Shown here: positions 19,165 through 29,100 of the stretch, piece after piece
Position numbering within the stretch: the first letter of the stretch is position 1
How the letters are laid out: every line of letters starts with the position of its first letter
Source of the DNA: an uncultured Halomonas sp.
GTDB taxonomy: Bacteria; Pseudomonadota; Gammaproteobacteria; Pseudomonadales; Halomonadaceae
DNA length: 64,000 nucleotides
Reading direction: 5' to 3'
Assembly (NCBI RefSeq): GCF_947490095.1
Contig: NZ_CANLFS010000006.1
Location: 62,001 to 126,000, forward strand
Notes under the pieces: model-generated
The model's input: only the letters and a program-made list of their open reading frames with translations
Told to the model about the DNA's origin: nothing
Databases searched by the model: none
Position numbers and translations under genes: made by a program

Positions 19165-19182
19165 ATGACGGGTACATGACAA
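19165..19182 (-). promoter_or_regulatory. Pho-box-like site upstream of the phosphonate ABC operon
   Basis: On the minus strand TTGTCAT-GTAC-CCGTCAT gives two 7-bp direct repeats with 4-nt spacing. Each differs at one position from the PhoB half-site CTGTCAT. It lies about 80 bp upstream of the binding-protein start and upstream of a TATATA -10-like stretch, the usual place for PhoB activation. Confidence 0.5.
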
Positions 19183-19356
19183 TTCATTGACCGTCGCGTG
19201 AAGGGAGTAGCGATTGATTAGCGAGACGAACCAGCTGCCCCTCACTCTGCCACGCCTGCTCGACGCGTTTGCCTGCCTGGCTTGCCCGAAGCGCTTGCCG
19301 AACGCGAACGACCGAGCCTGGGCCCGGTCGTTGCGATCCTCGAAGACGGCTCTCGT

Positions 19357-20184
19357 TCAACAGGGCTGGGGCGACTCGCCGCGGGCCAGCCGGGCATTGA
19401 TGTCGTCGATCACTCCCGGCAGGTCGGCAATGGTGTCGATCAGGTAGTGGGGCTGCGAGGGCTCGAATTCACGGGCGACTCGGGCACGTCCTTCCGCCAG
19501 GGCCTCGGGCGAGAGCGCCTGGAACTCCTCGAGGGTCAGGCCCAGGGCGTTGCCCGAGCAAGTCAGGGCCACCGTCCACATGCCGGCACGGCGCCCCTCG
19601 AGGATGCCCGGAGTAGTGTCGTCGATCTTCACGCAGGCGGCCACGTCCTCGACGCCCAAGGCGATGACGCTGGCCAGCGCCTGGGCCGGGTGCGGGCGAC
19701 CGTTGGGCACCTCATCGGAGGCCACCACGTGGTCGGCCTCATAGCCGTGCTGCGCCGCCATCTCCACGACCCGCTCCATCACCACGGCCGGATAGCCGGA
19801 GCAGGAGCCGATCTTCATGCCCTGCTTGCGCATGGCGGCGATCGCCTCGATGGCGCCGGGGATCAGCGCCGAGTGCTCGGGGATCTTCTCTACCTGCAGC
19901 GGCATGAAGCGCTCGTAGAGGGCGGTCACGTCGGCATCGGTGGGGGCATGACCGAATACCTTGGCGCAGCGTTCGGCGATCTCGGGGATATCGCACAGGG
20001 CGCGAATGTGATCCCACTTGCCCATGCCCATGGGGCCGCGGGCCTCCTCCAGGCTGAGCGCGACGCCGAACTCGGCGAAGGCGTCGACGAAGATCTGGGT
20101 CGGCGCGAAGGAGCCGAAGTCCACCACGGTGCCGGCCCAGTCGTGAATGGCGGCCTGCAGGCGGTCGGGGGCGTTGTAGTTCAT
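19357..20184 (-). CDS. phnX: Phosphonoacetaldehyde hydrolase (phosphonatase)
   Basis: This 275-residue HAD-superfamily enzyme splits phosphonoacetaldehyde into acetaldehyde and phosphate. Asp15 in [14 protein letters not shown] is the nucleophile and Lys56 in [11 protein letters not shown] forms the Schiff base. Later HAD motifs are [16 protein letters not shown] and [13 protein letters not shown]. The start at 20184 has the site AGAGGAACGCCCCC; the frame continues upstream only through the repeat-containing spacer and a shadow of phnW. It is preceded on the same strand by phnW, which makes its substrate. The complete two-enzyme pathway is therefore present. Confidence 0.95.
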   Translation of the reverse strand: MNYNAPDRLQAAIHDWAGTVVDFGSFAPTQIFVDAFAEFGVALSLEEARGPMGMGKWDHIRALCDIPEIAERCAKVFGHAPTDADVTALYERFMPLQVEKIPEHSALIPGAIEAIAAMRKQGMKIGSCSGYPAVVMERVVEMAAQHGYEADHVVASDEVPNGRPHPAQALASVIALGVEDVAACVKIDDTTPGILEGRRAGMWTVALTCSGNALGLTLEEFQALSPEALAEGRARVAREFEPSQPHYLIDTIADLPGVIDDINARLARGESPQPC

Positions 20185-20220
20185 GGGGGCGTTCCTCTTT
20201 GTTTTCCGTTTCAGGGGCAG

Positions 20221-20280
20221 TGGCGTGTGTTCATTGAAGAGTGGCGTGTGTTCACTGAAGAGCGGCCTGTGTTCAGCGGC
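20221..20280. repeat. Tandem 21-bp repeat between phnW and phnX
   Basis: Two full copies (20221-20241 and 20242-20262) starting TGGCGTGTGTTCA and ending TGAAGAG differ at one base (T/C). A degenerate third copy follows to 20280. They fill most of the 119-bp phnW-phnX spacer. Confidence 0.85.
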
Positions 20281-20303
20281 GTATTGCAGGGAGAAGTGGC
20301 GGC

Positions 20304-21464
20304 TCAGGCCGCCGGGCGGGCATCGTCGACGCCCATGGCGTCGAGCGCCTCGCCCACGGCGACGAGCAGGCGCTCGACCACCGCGACATCCAGGCGGCCG
20401 ATGCAGCCGATGCGAAAGCTCTCGGCCTCGGTCAGCTTGCCCGGATAGATGACGAAGCCCCGCGCCTTGAGCTCGGCGTAGAAGCGGCCGAAGTCGAAGG
20501 CGGGATGACCGGGACTGAAAAAGGTGGTGATGATCGGCGATAGCCAGCGATCCTCGAGCAGGGTCGCGAAGCCGAACTCGCGCATGCCGGCCACCAGCCG
20601 CTCGCGGCTGCGGGTGTAGCGGGCCAGACGCCCCGCCACCCCGCCCTCGGCGCGGTGCTCGGCGAGTGCCGTGTGGAAGGCGGCGATCACGTGGGTCGGC
20701 GGCGTGAAGCGCCACTGGCCGGTGCGCTCCATGTAGCGCCACTGCTCGTAAAGATCGAGGCTCAGAGAGTGAGAACGGCCGGCACTGGCCTCCAGCAGCT
20801 CGCGCCGCAGGATCACGAAGCCAAAGCCAGGCACCCCCTCGATGCACTTGTTGGCCGAGGAGACCATGACGTCGAAGGGCACGGCCTCGACGGTCAGCGG
20901 TACCGCGCCGAAGGAGCTCATGGCATCGACGATCAGCCCCTTGCCCCGGGCCTTGACCGCCTCGGCGATCTCGGACAGCGGGTTGAGGATGCCGGAGCTG
21001 GTCTCGCAGTGGACCAGGAAGACATCGGTGATCTCGGGGTCGGCATCGAGCCATGCCGCCACCTCCTCGCCCCGGGGCGGCAGGTAATCGCCCTTGTCGA
21101 GCACGACATGTGCCCGGCCCAGGTAGTCAAGGATCTTGGCGGCGCGCTGGCCATAGGCGCCGTTGGCCAGCACCAGGGCCTTGCCCCGGCGATCGATGGC
21201 GGTGGCCAGGGCGGCCTCCACGGCGAAGGTGCCGCTGCCCTGCAGGGGCACGCAGGCGTAGGCGTCACCGAGAGCGCCGGCCAGCTCGAGCAGCTGCGCG
21301 CGGACCTCGGCGGTCAGGCGATTGAAGTCGTCGTCCCAAGAGCCCCAATCGTGGAGCATGGCGGCCTTGATGGTGTCGCTGGTGGTCAGGGGGCCCGGGG
21401 TCAGCAGGTAGGGGGCGTCCTGGCCGGTGGCATCGACGGGGGGCGTGGCGGTGGCGAGGGACAT
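20304..21464 (-). CDS. phnW: 2-Aminoethylphosphonate:pyruvate aminotransferase
   Basis: This 386-residue class V PLP enzyme converts 2-aminoethylphosphonate and pyruvate to phosphonoacetaldehyde and alanine. It begins with the family signature [19 protein letters not shown]. The PLP-interacting aspartate is in [10 protein letters not shown] (Asp180) and the Schiff-base Lys206 is in [17 protein letters not shown]. Start at 21464 with GGAG 8 nt upstream; the first 17 residues are a short extension relative to the core. It is divergent from a LysR gene across a 128-bp region and heads the phnW-phnX unit. Confidence 0.95.
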   Translation of the reverse strand: MSLATATPPVDATGQDAPYLLTPGPLTTSDTIKAAMLHDWGSWDDDFNRLTAEVRAQLLELAGALGDAYACVPLQGSGTFAVEAALATAIDRRGKALVLANGAYGQRAAKILDYLGRAHVVLDKGDYLPPRGEEVAAWLDADPEITDVFLVHCETSSGILNPLSEIAEAVKARGKGLIVDAMSSFGAVPLTVEAVPFDVMVSSANKCIEGVPGFGFVILRRELLEASAGRSHSLSLDLYEQWRYMERTGQWRFTPPTHVIAAFHTALAEHRAEGGVAGRLARYTRSRERLVAGMREFGFATLLEDRWLSPIITTFFSPGHPAFDFGRFYAELKARGFVIYPGKLTEAESFRIGCIGRLDVAVVERLLVAVGEALDAMGVDDARPAA

Positions 21465-21544
21465 GGGCGGCTCCGGCTATCTCTCAAGGGGAAATGAATC
21501 AAAGGCAAGTGGCGCCCATCAGACCAGTCCCTTGACCATAGATA

Positions 21545-21554
21545 AAATCGATTT
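21545..21554. promoter_or_regulatory. AT-rich palindrome in the phnW/LysR divergent promoter
   Basis: AAATCGATTT is a perfect 10-bp palindrome inside a near-symmetric ATAAAATCGATTTAT stretch, roughly midway between the divergent starts at 21464 and 21593. It is a plausible site for the adjacent LysR regulator or part of overlapping promoters; visual match only. Confidence 0.35.
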
Positions 21555-21592
21555 ATCGTATGCCTGATACAAGCTGAACTTATACTGTAATC

Positions 21593-22477
21593 ATGTCTAT
21601 TTCCCACGCGCAGCTGCGCGCCTTCCATGCGGTGGCCGTCCACGGCAGTTTCACCCGGGCCGCCGAACGCCTCTGCCTCAGCCAGCCGGCGGTCTCCGAC
21701 CAGGTGCGCAAGCTCGAGGAGCGCTTCGGCGTCAGCCTGCTGCGCCGCAGCCGGCGCTCGGTGGTGCTCACCGACCTGGGCGAGCGGCTGCTCGGCATCA
21801 CCCAGCGGCTGTTCGACGCCGCCGACGAGGCCGAGGCGCTGCTGGCCGGCGCCCGGGACCTCCAGTCGGGCAGGCTCACCCTGGCGGTGGACTCGCCGAT
21901 GCACGTGCGCCGCTTCATCGCCCGATTCCAGGCGCGCCATCCCGGGGTGCGCTTCCAGCTGATGACCGGCAACACCGACGCGGCCCTCTCCCGGCTGTTC
22001 GAGCACCAGGCCGACTTCGCCGTGCTGGGCCGCACGGTGGCGGACCCCCGCCTGCTGAGCGTGGAGCTGAGCCGCGCCCCGCTGATCGCCTTCGTGCCCG
22101 CGGAGCACCCCTGGGGCCGCTGGCGCTCGATCCGCCTGGCCGACCTCGCCCGGGCGCCGCTGGTGCTGCGCGAGCGCGGCTCCATGACTCGCCAGGCCCT
22201 GGAGGCGGAGCTGCGTGCGGCGGGGCTCGCGCTCACGCCGGCCATCGAGGCCGAGGGGCGCGAGGCGGTCTTCGAGCTGGTGGCAGCGGGGCTCGGAGTG
22301 GGAGTCGTCTCGGCGGCCGAGGCCGGCGACCACCCCGGCATGCATCGGCTCGCCATCGAGGACAGCCGCCACTGCATGACCGAGACCCTGGTCTGCCTGC
22401 GTCAGCAGAGTGAGCGACGCCTGGTGGCGAGCTTCCTTGAGGTGGTGCATGAGGCCCTGGCCGAGCCCGGGGCGTGA
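21593..22477 (+). CDS. LysR-family regulator of aminoethylphosphonate catabolism
   Basis: This 294-residue LysR regulator has its helix-turn-helix (FTRAAERLCLSQPAVSDQVRKLE) at residues 19-42 and a C-terminal effector domain (LTLAVDSPMHVRRFIARFQ; GLGVGVVSAAEAG). Regulators of this type next to phnW are a recognised subfamily (phosphonate-associated LysR). Divergence from phnW and distance from any other operon make phnWX its likely target. Ligand probably 2-aminoethylphosphonate or a product; inferred. Confidence 0.85.
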   Translation: MSISHAQLRAFHAVAVHGSFTRAAERLCLSQPAVSDQVRKLEERFGVSLLRRSRRSVVLTDLGERLLGITQRLFDAADEAEALLAGARDLQSGRLTLAVDSPMHVRRFIARFQARHPGVRFQLMTGNTDAALSRLFEHQADFAVLGRTVADPRLLSVELSRAPLIAFVPAEHPWGRWRSIRLADLARAPLVLRERGSMTRQALEAELRAAGLALTPAIEAEGREAVFELVAAGLGVGVVSAAEAGDHPGMHRLAIEDSRHCMTETLVCLRQQSERRLVASFLEVVHEALAEPGA

Positions 22478-22678
22478 ATGCTCAGTCCGTCGTATCCCGT
22501 CTCTGGGGTGCCTCGGCGCTGGATTGGTGACGATAGACCGCCGCGATCAGCCAGCCACCGACGGGCCGAAGTGCGCGCGCCCCCGATGATATCTTAGACG
22601 CCTACGTCAGCGTCCAGATGACAGAGGCCTTGGAAGGAACTTGCCCCCCCGCACACCATAAGACGACACAAGACAACG

Positions 22679-22708
22679 CAGAACGGCCACCCGAGGGTGG
22701 CCGTTCTG
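22679..22708. terminator. Strong hairpin, terminator of the DUF3617 gene
   Basis: CAGAACGGCCACCC and its exact complement GGGTGGCCGTTCTG form a 14-bp stem about 40 bp beyond the DUF3617 stop codon. The minus-strand side is moderately T-rich afterwards (TTGTCTTGTG). It may also serve the LysR gene ending at 22477. The 270 bp between the two genes hold nothing else that I can see. Confidence 0.65.
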
Positions 22709-22746
22709 CGTCCAACCGTTTCGTGTTCAACCGAGCGGCGAGGGCA

Positions 22747-23190
22747 TCAGCACTCGCCGACACGCTCTCCCTCGACCTCGGTCACCATCTCCATCTCGCC
22801 CATCTGCGGCGACTGGATGGTGACCTCGACATGACCCACGCTGGTCTCGCCGAGAAACTCCATATTACCGACGATATCCGCCTGACCACCCTCGGCCTGG
22901 CAGGTCATGCGGTAGTCCATGCCATCGACGCCCACATTGTGTTCGAGCAGCTCACAGTTCTCCTCTTCCTCGATCATCTGGAAGTCGGGATCATCGAGAT
23001 CCCCCTGGGCGATACACTGCCGGGACGTTTCGGTCTGGTCGGGAAACGGCAGGTCGCCGGAAACCGAGGTGGTGCTGGTGAACTCCCACTCCCCCGGCAC
23101 GATATTGGGCGTCTCGGCCAAGGCGGAGATAGGCAGCGCCAGCAGCAGGCCGGCGAACATGGCGGGTAAGGATATGGTGCGTAAGGACAT
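22747..23190 (-). CDS. DUF3617 domain protein, exported
   Basis: This protein of about 147 residues has a signal peptide (MSLRTISLPAMFAGLLLALPI, cut after ALA). The mature sequence starts NIVPGEWEFTSTTSVSG, the DUF3617 opening, and ends in an acidic tail. Two internal cysteines (SRQCIAQ, ENCELLEHN) and a later TCQAEGG suggest periplasmic disulfides. The ATG at 23190 has a good binding site (AGGGAGAGTCCC); the longer frame upstream lacks signal character. Members are widespread in proteobacteria and of unknown function. Confidence 0.8.
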   Translation of the reverse strand: MSLRTISLPAMFAGLLLALPISALAETPNIVPGEWEFTSTTSVSGDLPFPDQTETSRQCIAQGDLDDPDFQMIEEEENCELLEHNVGVDGMDYRMTCQAEGGQADIVGNMEFLGETSVGHVEVTIQSPQMGEMEMVTEVEGERVGEC

Positions 23191-23378
23191 GGGACTCTCC
23201 CTGTCGTGGATTCGGCCCCAGCATAGCGAACCAACGCCCTCGGGCGCACCCCTGGCCTTCAAGCCCTGGTCCTCACTCGCCGAAGTGCGGAAACTGCTTG
23301 CATTCGCACGCTTGGATCGATACTATATGCGCCGTTCTGACGCGAAAGGCAAACGCCCTGGCGTGAGAACAATGTTGC

Positions 23379-23466
23379 GGAGGGGTGTCCGAGTGGTCGA
23401 AGGAGCTCGCCTGGAAAGCGGGTAAGCCGAAAGGCTTCGAGGGTTCGAATCCCTCCCCCTCCGCCA
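23379..23466 (+). tRNA. tRNA-Ser (GGA)
   Basis: 88 nt including an encoded CCA. The acceptor GGAGGGG pairs with CCCCTCC, the anticodon loop is CTGGAAA (anticodon GGA), a long variable arm typical of class II tRNA follows, and the T-arm is GGTTCGAATCC. Confidence 0.95.
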
Positions 23467-23478
23467 AGAATTTTGATT

Positions 23479-23506
23479 AAGCCGCTGAGAAATCAGCGGC
23501 TTTTTC
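23479..23506 (+). terminator. Rho-independent terminator of tRNA-Ser
   Basis: GCCGCTGA, loop GAAA, TCAGCGGC, followed by TTTTTCTTTG, 12 bp after the tRNA. Confidence 0.85.
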
Positions 23507-23626
23507 TTTGTCTATACCTTCCTTAGGCCTTAGGCCATCGTGCGGCCGATATCTGTACCGAGCAGCCTCGAGTCATCGATATCCTGCACTCTCGCCCTCG
23601 ATTAACGACCCGAATTTCAGCAGAAC

Positions 23627-25291
23627 TCATTGTGACGTCAGTATCCAGCTCGCCGCCTTCTCGGCGATCATCAGCGTCGGCGAATTGGTATTGCCGCTGA
23701 TAATGGTCGGCATGATGCTGGCATCCACGACGCGCAGGCCTGCTACCCCCCTGACTCGAAGATGGGAATCCACCACCGCCATGGAGTCGTCGTCACGCCC
23801 CATCTTCGCGGTACCTACCGGATGGAAGATGGTGGTGCCGATATCCCCGGCCAGCCGCGCCAGGTCATCGTCGCTCTGATACTGCATGCCCGGCTTGACC
23901 TCTTCGGGTGCGTATCGGGCGAAGGCCGGTTGAGCGGCGATATGGCGCGTGACCCGCAGCGAATCGGCGGCGACCCGGCGATCCTCCGGCGTGCTCAGGT
24001 AGTTGGGAGAAATGGCCGGCGCCTGACGGGGATCGCGGCTCTTGATGCGCACCGTGCCCCGGCTAGTCGGGTTCAGGTTACACACGCTCGCCGTGATCGC
24101 GGGGAAGTCATGCAGCGGCTGGCCGAAGGCCTCGAGGCTCAACGGCTGGACGTGGTACTCGAGGTTGGGATGCGTGTAGTCTTCCGAGCTGCGGGTGAAG
24201 GCACATAGCTGGGACGGCGCCATGCTCATGGGGCCGGAGCGTTTCAAGGCGTATTCCAGGCCGATCTTCGCCTTGCCGAACAGCGAGTTAGCCATGGTAT
24301 TGAGGGTCTTGGCGCCCTTGACCCTGTAGACCGAACGGATCTGCAGGTGATCCTGCAGGTTTTCGCCCACGCCGGGCAGGTCGGCCACCACGGGGATTCC
24401 ATGCTCGGCAAGCAATGCCGCCGGGCCGACCCCCGAAAGCTGCAGCAACTGCGGCGAGCCGATGGCACCGGCGGATAGAATCACCTCGCGACTCGCCGTC
24501 GCCACGACCTTCTCCCCCGCGCGCTCGGCCGTGACCCCACAGCAGCGGGGCTCGTCGCCCTCGTCTGACGCGAAGTCGAGCCCCAGCACCTGGGTGGAAT
24601 GCCAGACCGTCAGGTTGCCACGCCTCTCGACGCCGCGCAGGAAGGCCTTGGCGGTATTCCAGCGCCAGCCCGAGCGCTGGTTGACCTCAAAATAGTCCAC
24701 TCCCTCGTTGTCACCGCGGTTGAAGTCTCGGGTCCGGGGAATGCCGGCCTCCACGGCCGCGGTGGCGAAATCATCCAGCACCTGCCATTTCAGGCGTTGC
24801 TTCTCGATGCGCCATTCGCCGCCATGACCATGAAAGTCCCGATGAGCGGCGTCGGCATCGCCGCCTTCATCCAGGCGATGATGATCCTCATGCTTCATGA
24901 AGTCGGGTAGACAGTTCTCCCACCGCCAGGCGTCGTCGCCGACCAGCTCGGCCCAGCCGTCATAGTCGCGAGCCTGGCCACGCAGGTAGAGCATGCCGTT
25001 GATGCTGGAGCAGCCGCCAAGCGTCTTGCCCCGCGGATAGATCAGCGAGCGACCGTTCAAGCCGGGATCGGGCTCGGTGCGGAAACGCCAGTCGGTCCGG
25101 GGGTTATTGATGCAGTACAGGTAGCCCACTGGAATGTGGATCCAGTGGTAGTTGTCACGACCACCGGCCTCGATCAGCAGCACCCGATTGGCCGGGTCCG
25201 CACTGAGGCGATTGGCGAGCAGGCAGCCGGCGGTGCCGGCGCCCACCACGATATAATCGAAGGCGTGGGTATTGTTGGAATGATTCGCCAT
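23627..25291 (-). CDS. GMC-family FAD oxidoreductase (choline dehydrogenase-like)
   Basis: This 554-residue glucose-methanol-choline oxidoreductase has the FAD-binding motif YIVVGAGTAGCLLANRLS, the first GMC signature around GKTLGGCSSINGMLYLRGQ, and the second (GAIGSPQLLQLSGVGP). The C-terminal catalytic region is FHPVGTAKMG and VVDASIMPTIISGNTNSPTLMIAE. It resembles bacterial alcohol dehydrogenases of the AlkJ/BetA branch. The true choline dehydrogenase lies elsewhere in the window (57041), so this paralogue probably oxidises another alcohol. It stands alone between tRNA-Ser and the defence island; the 151 bp upstream show nothing notable. Confidence 0.88.
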   Translation of the reverse strand: MANHSNNTHAFDYIVVGAGTAGCLLANRLSADPANRVLLIEAGGRDNYHWIHIPVGYLYCINNPRTDWRFRTEPDPGLNGRSLIYPRGKTLGGCSSINGMLYLRGQARDYDGWAELVGDDAWRWENCLPDFMKHEDHHRLDEGGDADAAHRDFHGHGGEWRIEKQRLKWQVLDDFATAAVEAGIPRTRDFNRGDNEGVDYFEVNQRSGWRWNTAKAFLRGVERRGNLTVWHSTQVLGLDFASDEGDEPRCCGVTAERAGEKVVATASREVILSAGAIGSPQLLQLSGVGPAALLAEHGIPVVADLPGVGENLQDHLQIRSVYRVKGAKTLNTMANSLFGKAKIGLEYALKRSGPMSMAPSQLCAFTRSSEDYTHPNLEYHVQPLSLEAFGQPLHDFPAITASVCNLNPTSRGTVRIKSRDPRQAPAISPNYLSTPEDRRVAADSLRVTRHIAAQPAFARYAPEEVKPGMQYQSDDDLARLAGDIGTTIFHPVGTAKMGRDDDSMAVVDSHLRVRGVAGLRVVDASIMPTIISGNTNSPTLMIAEKAASWILTSQ

Positions 25292-25442
25292 GGAGGGCTC
25301 TCGCTAGATATGCCGGTAACATAATGCTCGATGGCTATGTCTGCCTCTCGCCTTATGCCCCACTGTACACTAGGCAACCTATGCCGAGGAGCCAGACAAA
25401 AGTACTGATTTCAGAGGTTTTTCCTCGCCTGAAGATTTTTCC

Positions 25443-26144
25443 CTATACCCCTTCCACCTCGATGCCGTGCCGGGCGAGCCAGCCCTTGCGCTGTTCATAG
25501 TCCGGCATGGCGCGCTCCAGGCGACGCCAGAAGATGGGCGTATGGTGGGGCTCGTGCAGATGGACCAGCTCATGGACGACCACGTACTCGGCGATATGAC
25601 GCGGCAGCAGGATGGTCTTCCAGTGGAAGTAAAGCCGGCGGCCCTTGCCGCAGGAGCCCCAGCGGTAACCCAGGTCCTGCACCGTCACGCCGGCGGGCTC
25701 GACGCCCATGCGCCGGGCGTGCTCCTTCACTCGGGCAGTGAGCCAGTCGCCGGCGCGGGCGGTGTACCAGCGCACGAAGTGCTCGCGGGCATCGGGCAAG
25801 ACATCCTCGCGTAGCAGGAAGCGGCCGGCGACGAGCTTGAGTGGTGCCACCTGGTCGTCCGGTGATACGCGCCTGAGCCGGTAGCTGCGGCCCAGGTAAA
25901 GAAACCCCTCGCCATTGACGTACTCCTTGCGCGGCAGCCGATGACGGCGCTCGGCCTTCTCGGCCAGCTTCTGATAGATCCAGGTGCGCTTCTCGAGAAC
26001 GAAGTCGCGCAGCCGTTGCTCGTCGGTGCCGGTGGGCGCGGCGATGATCAGCTCGCCGTCGCGGTCCACGGTGATCTCGAGCGTCTTGCGCCGCGAACTC
26101 TCGCGCATCTCCAGGGCGAGGTCGTCAACGACCAGCCGCGTCAT
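25443..26144 (-). CDS. DUF45/YgjP-like metallopeptidase of the type I restriction locus
   Basis: This 233-residue SprT-like zinc metallopeptidase carries the HExxH motif at His191-Glu192-His195 (VVHELVHLHEPHH). The family pattern YRWGSCGKGRRLYFHWKTILLP precedes it and the third zinc-ligand region (HTPIFWRRLERAMPDYEQRKGWL) follows. Its start overlaps the hsdR stop by 4 nt (ATGA), so it is co-translated with the restriction subunit. DUF45 genes are often found beside type I restriction systems; their role there, perhaps turnover of HsdR, is not established. Confidence 0.85.
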   Translation of the reverse strand: MTRLVVDDLALEMRESSRRKTLEITVDRDGELIIAAPTGTDEQRLRDFVLEKRTWIYQKLAEKAERRHRLPRKEYVNGEGFLYLGRSYRLRRVSPDDQVAPLKLVAGRFLLREDVLPDAREHFVRWYTARAGDWLTARVKEHARRMGVEPAGVTVQDLGYRWGSCGKGRRLYFHWKTILLPRHIAEYVVVHELVHLHEPHHTPIFWRRLERAMPDYEQRKGWLARHGIEVEGV

Positions 26145-29100
26145 GCGTTCACCAGCTTGTGGTGATTACTGCGCGCCAGATCGATCAGCCGCTCGGCGGT
26201 AGCCTCAGCCTGGTCCATGGGCACCAGGCCGCCCATCATCAGCTGGCTGAACAACTCCTGCTTGAGGCGCTCCTGATCCGGGATATGGGAAGGCTTCCAG
26301 AAGTCGGGAATGACGATCTCCTGCTGGATCGCCGTCACCGCCTCCTCGGTGGCGTCGAGCAGCGTCTGGGCAGTGGCGGCCTCCATTGTCTCCGCCTCCA
26401 GGCCGGCGCTGGCCACCAGCTCGCGCCAGAAGGGCTCGGCATGAGCGGGCATCTCGGGGATCGCCTCGCCGTTGACGCTGGCGCCGTCACGCAACTGCTG
26501 GATCAGCGCCTCGAGCGCCGCCACCTGCTCGTCCCACTGGCCATCGAGCTCATCCAGAAGCCGCTCCAGGCGCTCGCTCAGCTGGCCGTACTTCACCGGA
26601 TCCTCGTCCAGGTGCTTGCGCACGTGGGAGCGCACCGCATGTTCCATCTCCGAGGCCTTGGCGCGGTCGCCCACCTGGCGGCCGATATGATCATCGAACT
26701 CGGCGTCGGTGAGCTGCACCGGCGGGATACGCGGGTCGATACCCAGCGAGATCACGTAATCGTCGATCAGCCTGCGTACCTTGTTGCCGACGTCGCGGCC
26801 GAGTTCGGGAGCATCCTTGTAGCGGTTGCGCACCAGGGCGTGGATATAGGCGAGCCGCTTGGCGTCGTTGACGAATTCGAGCCCCTCGGGGCGCGGCAGC
26901 ACATCGTCCAGGCTGCGATTGAACTCCTTGAGCTTGACCAGGAACTCGGCGCGCAGCCGCTCATCGCCCAGTGCCTGCACCGCCTCTTCGGCATCGTCCA
27001 GGTCGTCGACGCCCTGGCCGCGCAGCACGTCGACCACTCGCAGGTGACGGTCGCGCAGCAGCGGAATCTCATCCTTGAGGCTCTGCAGGGCGCCCTCGAT
27101 GTCCTCCTCGCTGTAGGCGGCCAGTGCCTCCTTGAGGTGGTTGGCCACGCCGAAGTAGTCCACCACGATGCCGTGGCGCTTGCCGTGGCCGGTACGGTTG
27201 ACCCGGGCAATGGCCTGGAGCAGCTCCGCCTCGCGCAGCGAGCGGTCCAGGTACATCACCCCCTCGATAGGCGCGTCGAAGCCGGTGAGCAGCATGCTTT
27301 TGACGATCAGGAAGGCCAGTGGGTCGTGCTTGGCGGGGTCGTGATGTTGTGATGGCTGGTATGTGTCATCCAGCGGCGGCAGCGGCTTCTTGAAGCGCTT
27401 GATGTGGTTCTCGACGGCGGCGCGATCGCTCCACTTCGCCCAGCTGGGATCATCGTTGTTGCCGCTACTGAACACCACCGCGAAATCGAGCTCACCCAGC
27501 ACCTTACGATAGCGCCAGGCCTGGATCGCTGCCTTGACCCGCGGCGGGCGCAACAGCAGCTCGCCCTCTTCCAGCGCCTTGTCCTCGGGAGAGAGCGCCA
27601 TGGCCTCCTCCAGCAGCACGGCCTTGGCCTGCTCGAGGGCCTCGACGTAGCGCAGGGCGGCCCGGCGGCTGTAGGCCACCAACTGGGCCTTGTAGCCGTT
27701 GGGCAGGATATGGGTGACGTAGTGGCGCAGGATGTCCTGGGCCTTCTCCTGGATCAGCTGCGGCGCCTCGAAGATCTGCCCCTTGGTGGCATACTTCTTC
27801 TTGATCGCCTCCAGCTCCTCCTGGGTGTGCTCGCGAAACAGATCCTCGAACAGGCCATCGAGGCTGGCGCCCTCCTTGACCGCTCCCTTGGCGGTGCGCC
27901 CCTCGTAGAGGATCGGCACCGTCGCGCCGTCCTGCTCCGCCTCCTGAATGGTGTAGCGGTCGATATATTCGCCGAAGATGTCGTGGGTACGCTTCTTGTC
28001 GCCCATGATGATCGGCGTGCCGGTGAAGCCGATGCGCGCTGCATTGGGCAGGGCGCGCATCATGTTGGCGTGCAGATCGCCGGCCTGGGTACGGTGGGCC
28101 TCGTCCACCAGGATCAGGATGTCCTCGCTGGTATTGAGCACACCGAAGGGCTCGCTCAGGGTCGGCCTCTTCGGGTGAGAGGCGCCGGGCTCGGCGGCAT
28201 CGCGGCGGCCGCTATCCAGCCCCGACGAGACATCGTCGTAGCCGTCGTGGGACGCCTCGCCTTCGGCGCCTGGGTCACTGTGCGTTGGGTCGCGGTACTT
28301 CTGAACCGTGCCGAATACCAGGCCGGGGCCATCGCGGCTCAGCAACCTCTTGAGCTGGGGCGTATTGCCGGCCTTCTCGACGCTCTCGCCGGTAAGCTCG
28401 GCGGTGGCGGAGAGCTGGGCCTGCAGGTCCTTGCGGTCGGTAATGACCACTACCTTGAAGCGGCGCAGCGCCGGGTCGGTGCGCAGCTTGCGCACCAGGA
28501 ACACCATGGAGAGGCTCTTGCCGCTGCCCTGGGTGTGCCAGACGATGCCGCCACGGCGATCGCTCTCGCCGTCCTCGCGACGGGTCTTGCCGCTCTTCAG
28601 CCGCTCCATGGCCCGGGTGACGCCGCGGTACTGCTGGTAGCGGCAGACCAGCTTGATCTCCTGGCCGCCAATATTCATGAACAGGGTGTAATGACGCGCG
28701 ATGTCGAGCAGGTTGGCTTGGCTCAGCGTGCCGGCGATCAGACGCTGCTGGGCGGAGAGCTCCGCCACGTCCAGATCGATGGCCACCTCCGCCTCGCGCA
28801 TCGGCGCCACCGTCTTCCAGCTCAGGTAGTGAGCGAAGCGAGCCCCAACGGTGCCAACGCGGGCCTCGTCGAAGTTGCTGGCCACCAGGAGCTGGCAGGT
28901 GGCGAACAGCGCCGGGGCGCCTTCGTGCTCCCCGACCTCGTTCTCCAGGAAGCGCTGGTCATGATAGCGACGCAGTTGGTCCACCGCCTCGCTGAGGCCT
29001 TCCGGCACGGTGCGGCTCTTGCACTCCACCACCACCAGCGGGATGCCGTTGACGAACAGCACCAGATCCGGGATCACGTGGCCCTTGGCGGAGTCGTGGC

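Noticed and set aside
19307..19332. Hairpin AACGACCG/CGGTCGTT after phnX as a terminator
   Set aside because: The stem is only 8 bp with a 10-nt loop and no T-run on the minus strand; too weak to list as a feature. The rest of the 269-bp gap between phnX and the binding-protein gene holds only the regulatory sites listed.
23627..25291. Second betA
   Set aside because: It is a GMC enzyme of similar length, but it lacks bet neighbours and its sequence departs from the BetA at 57041, so choline is not the obvious substrate.
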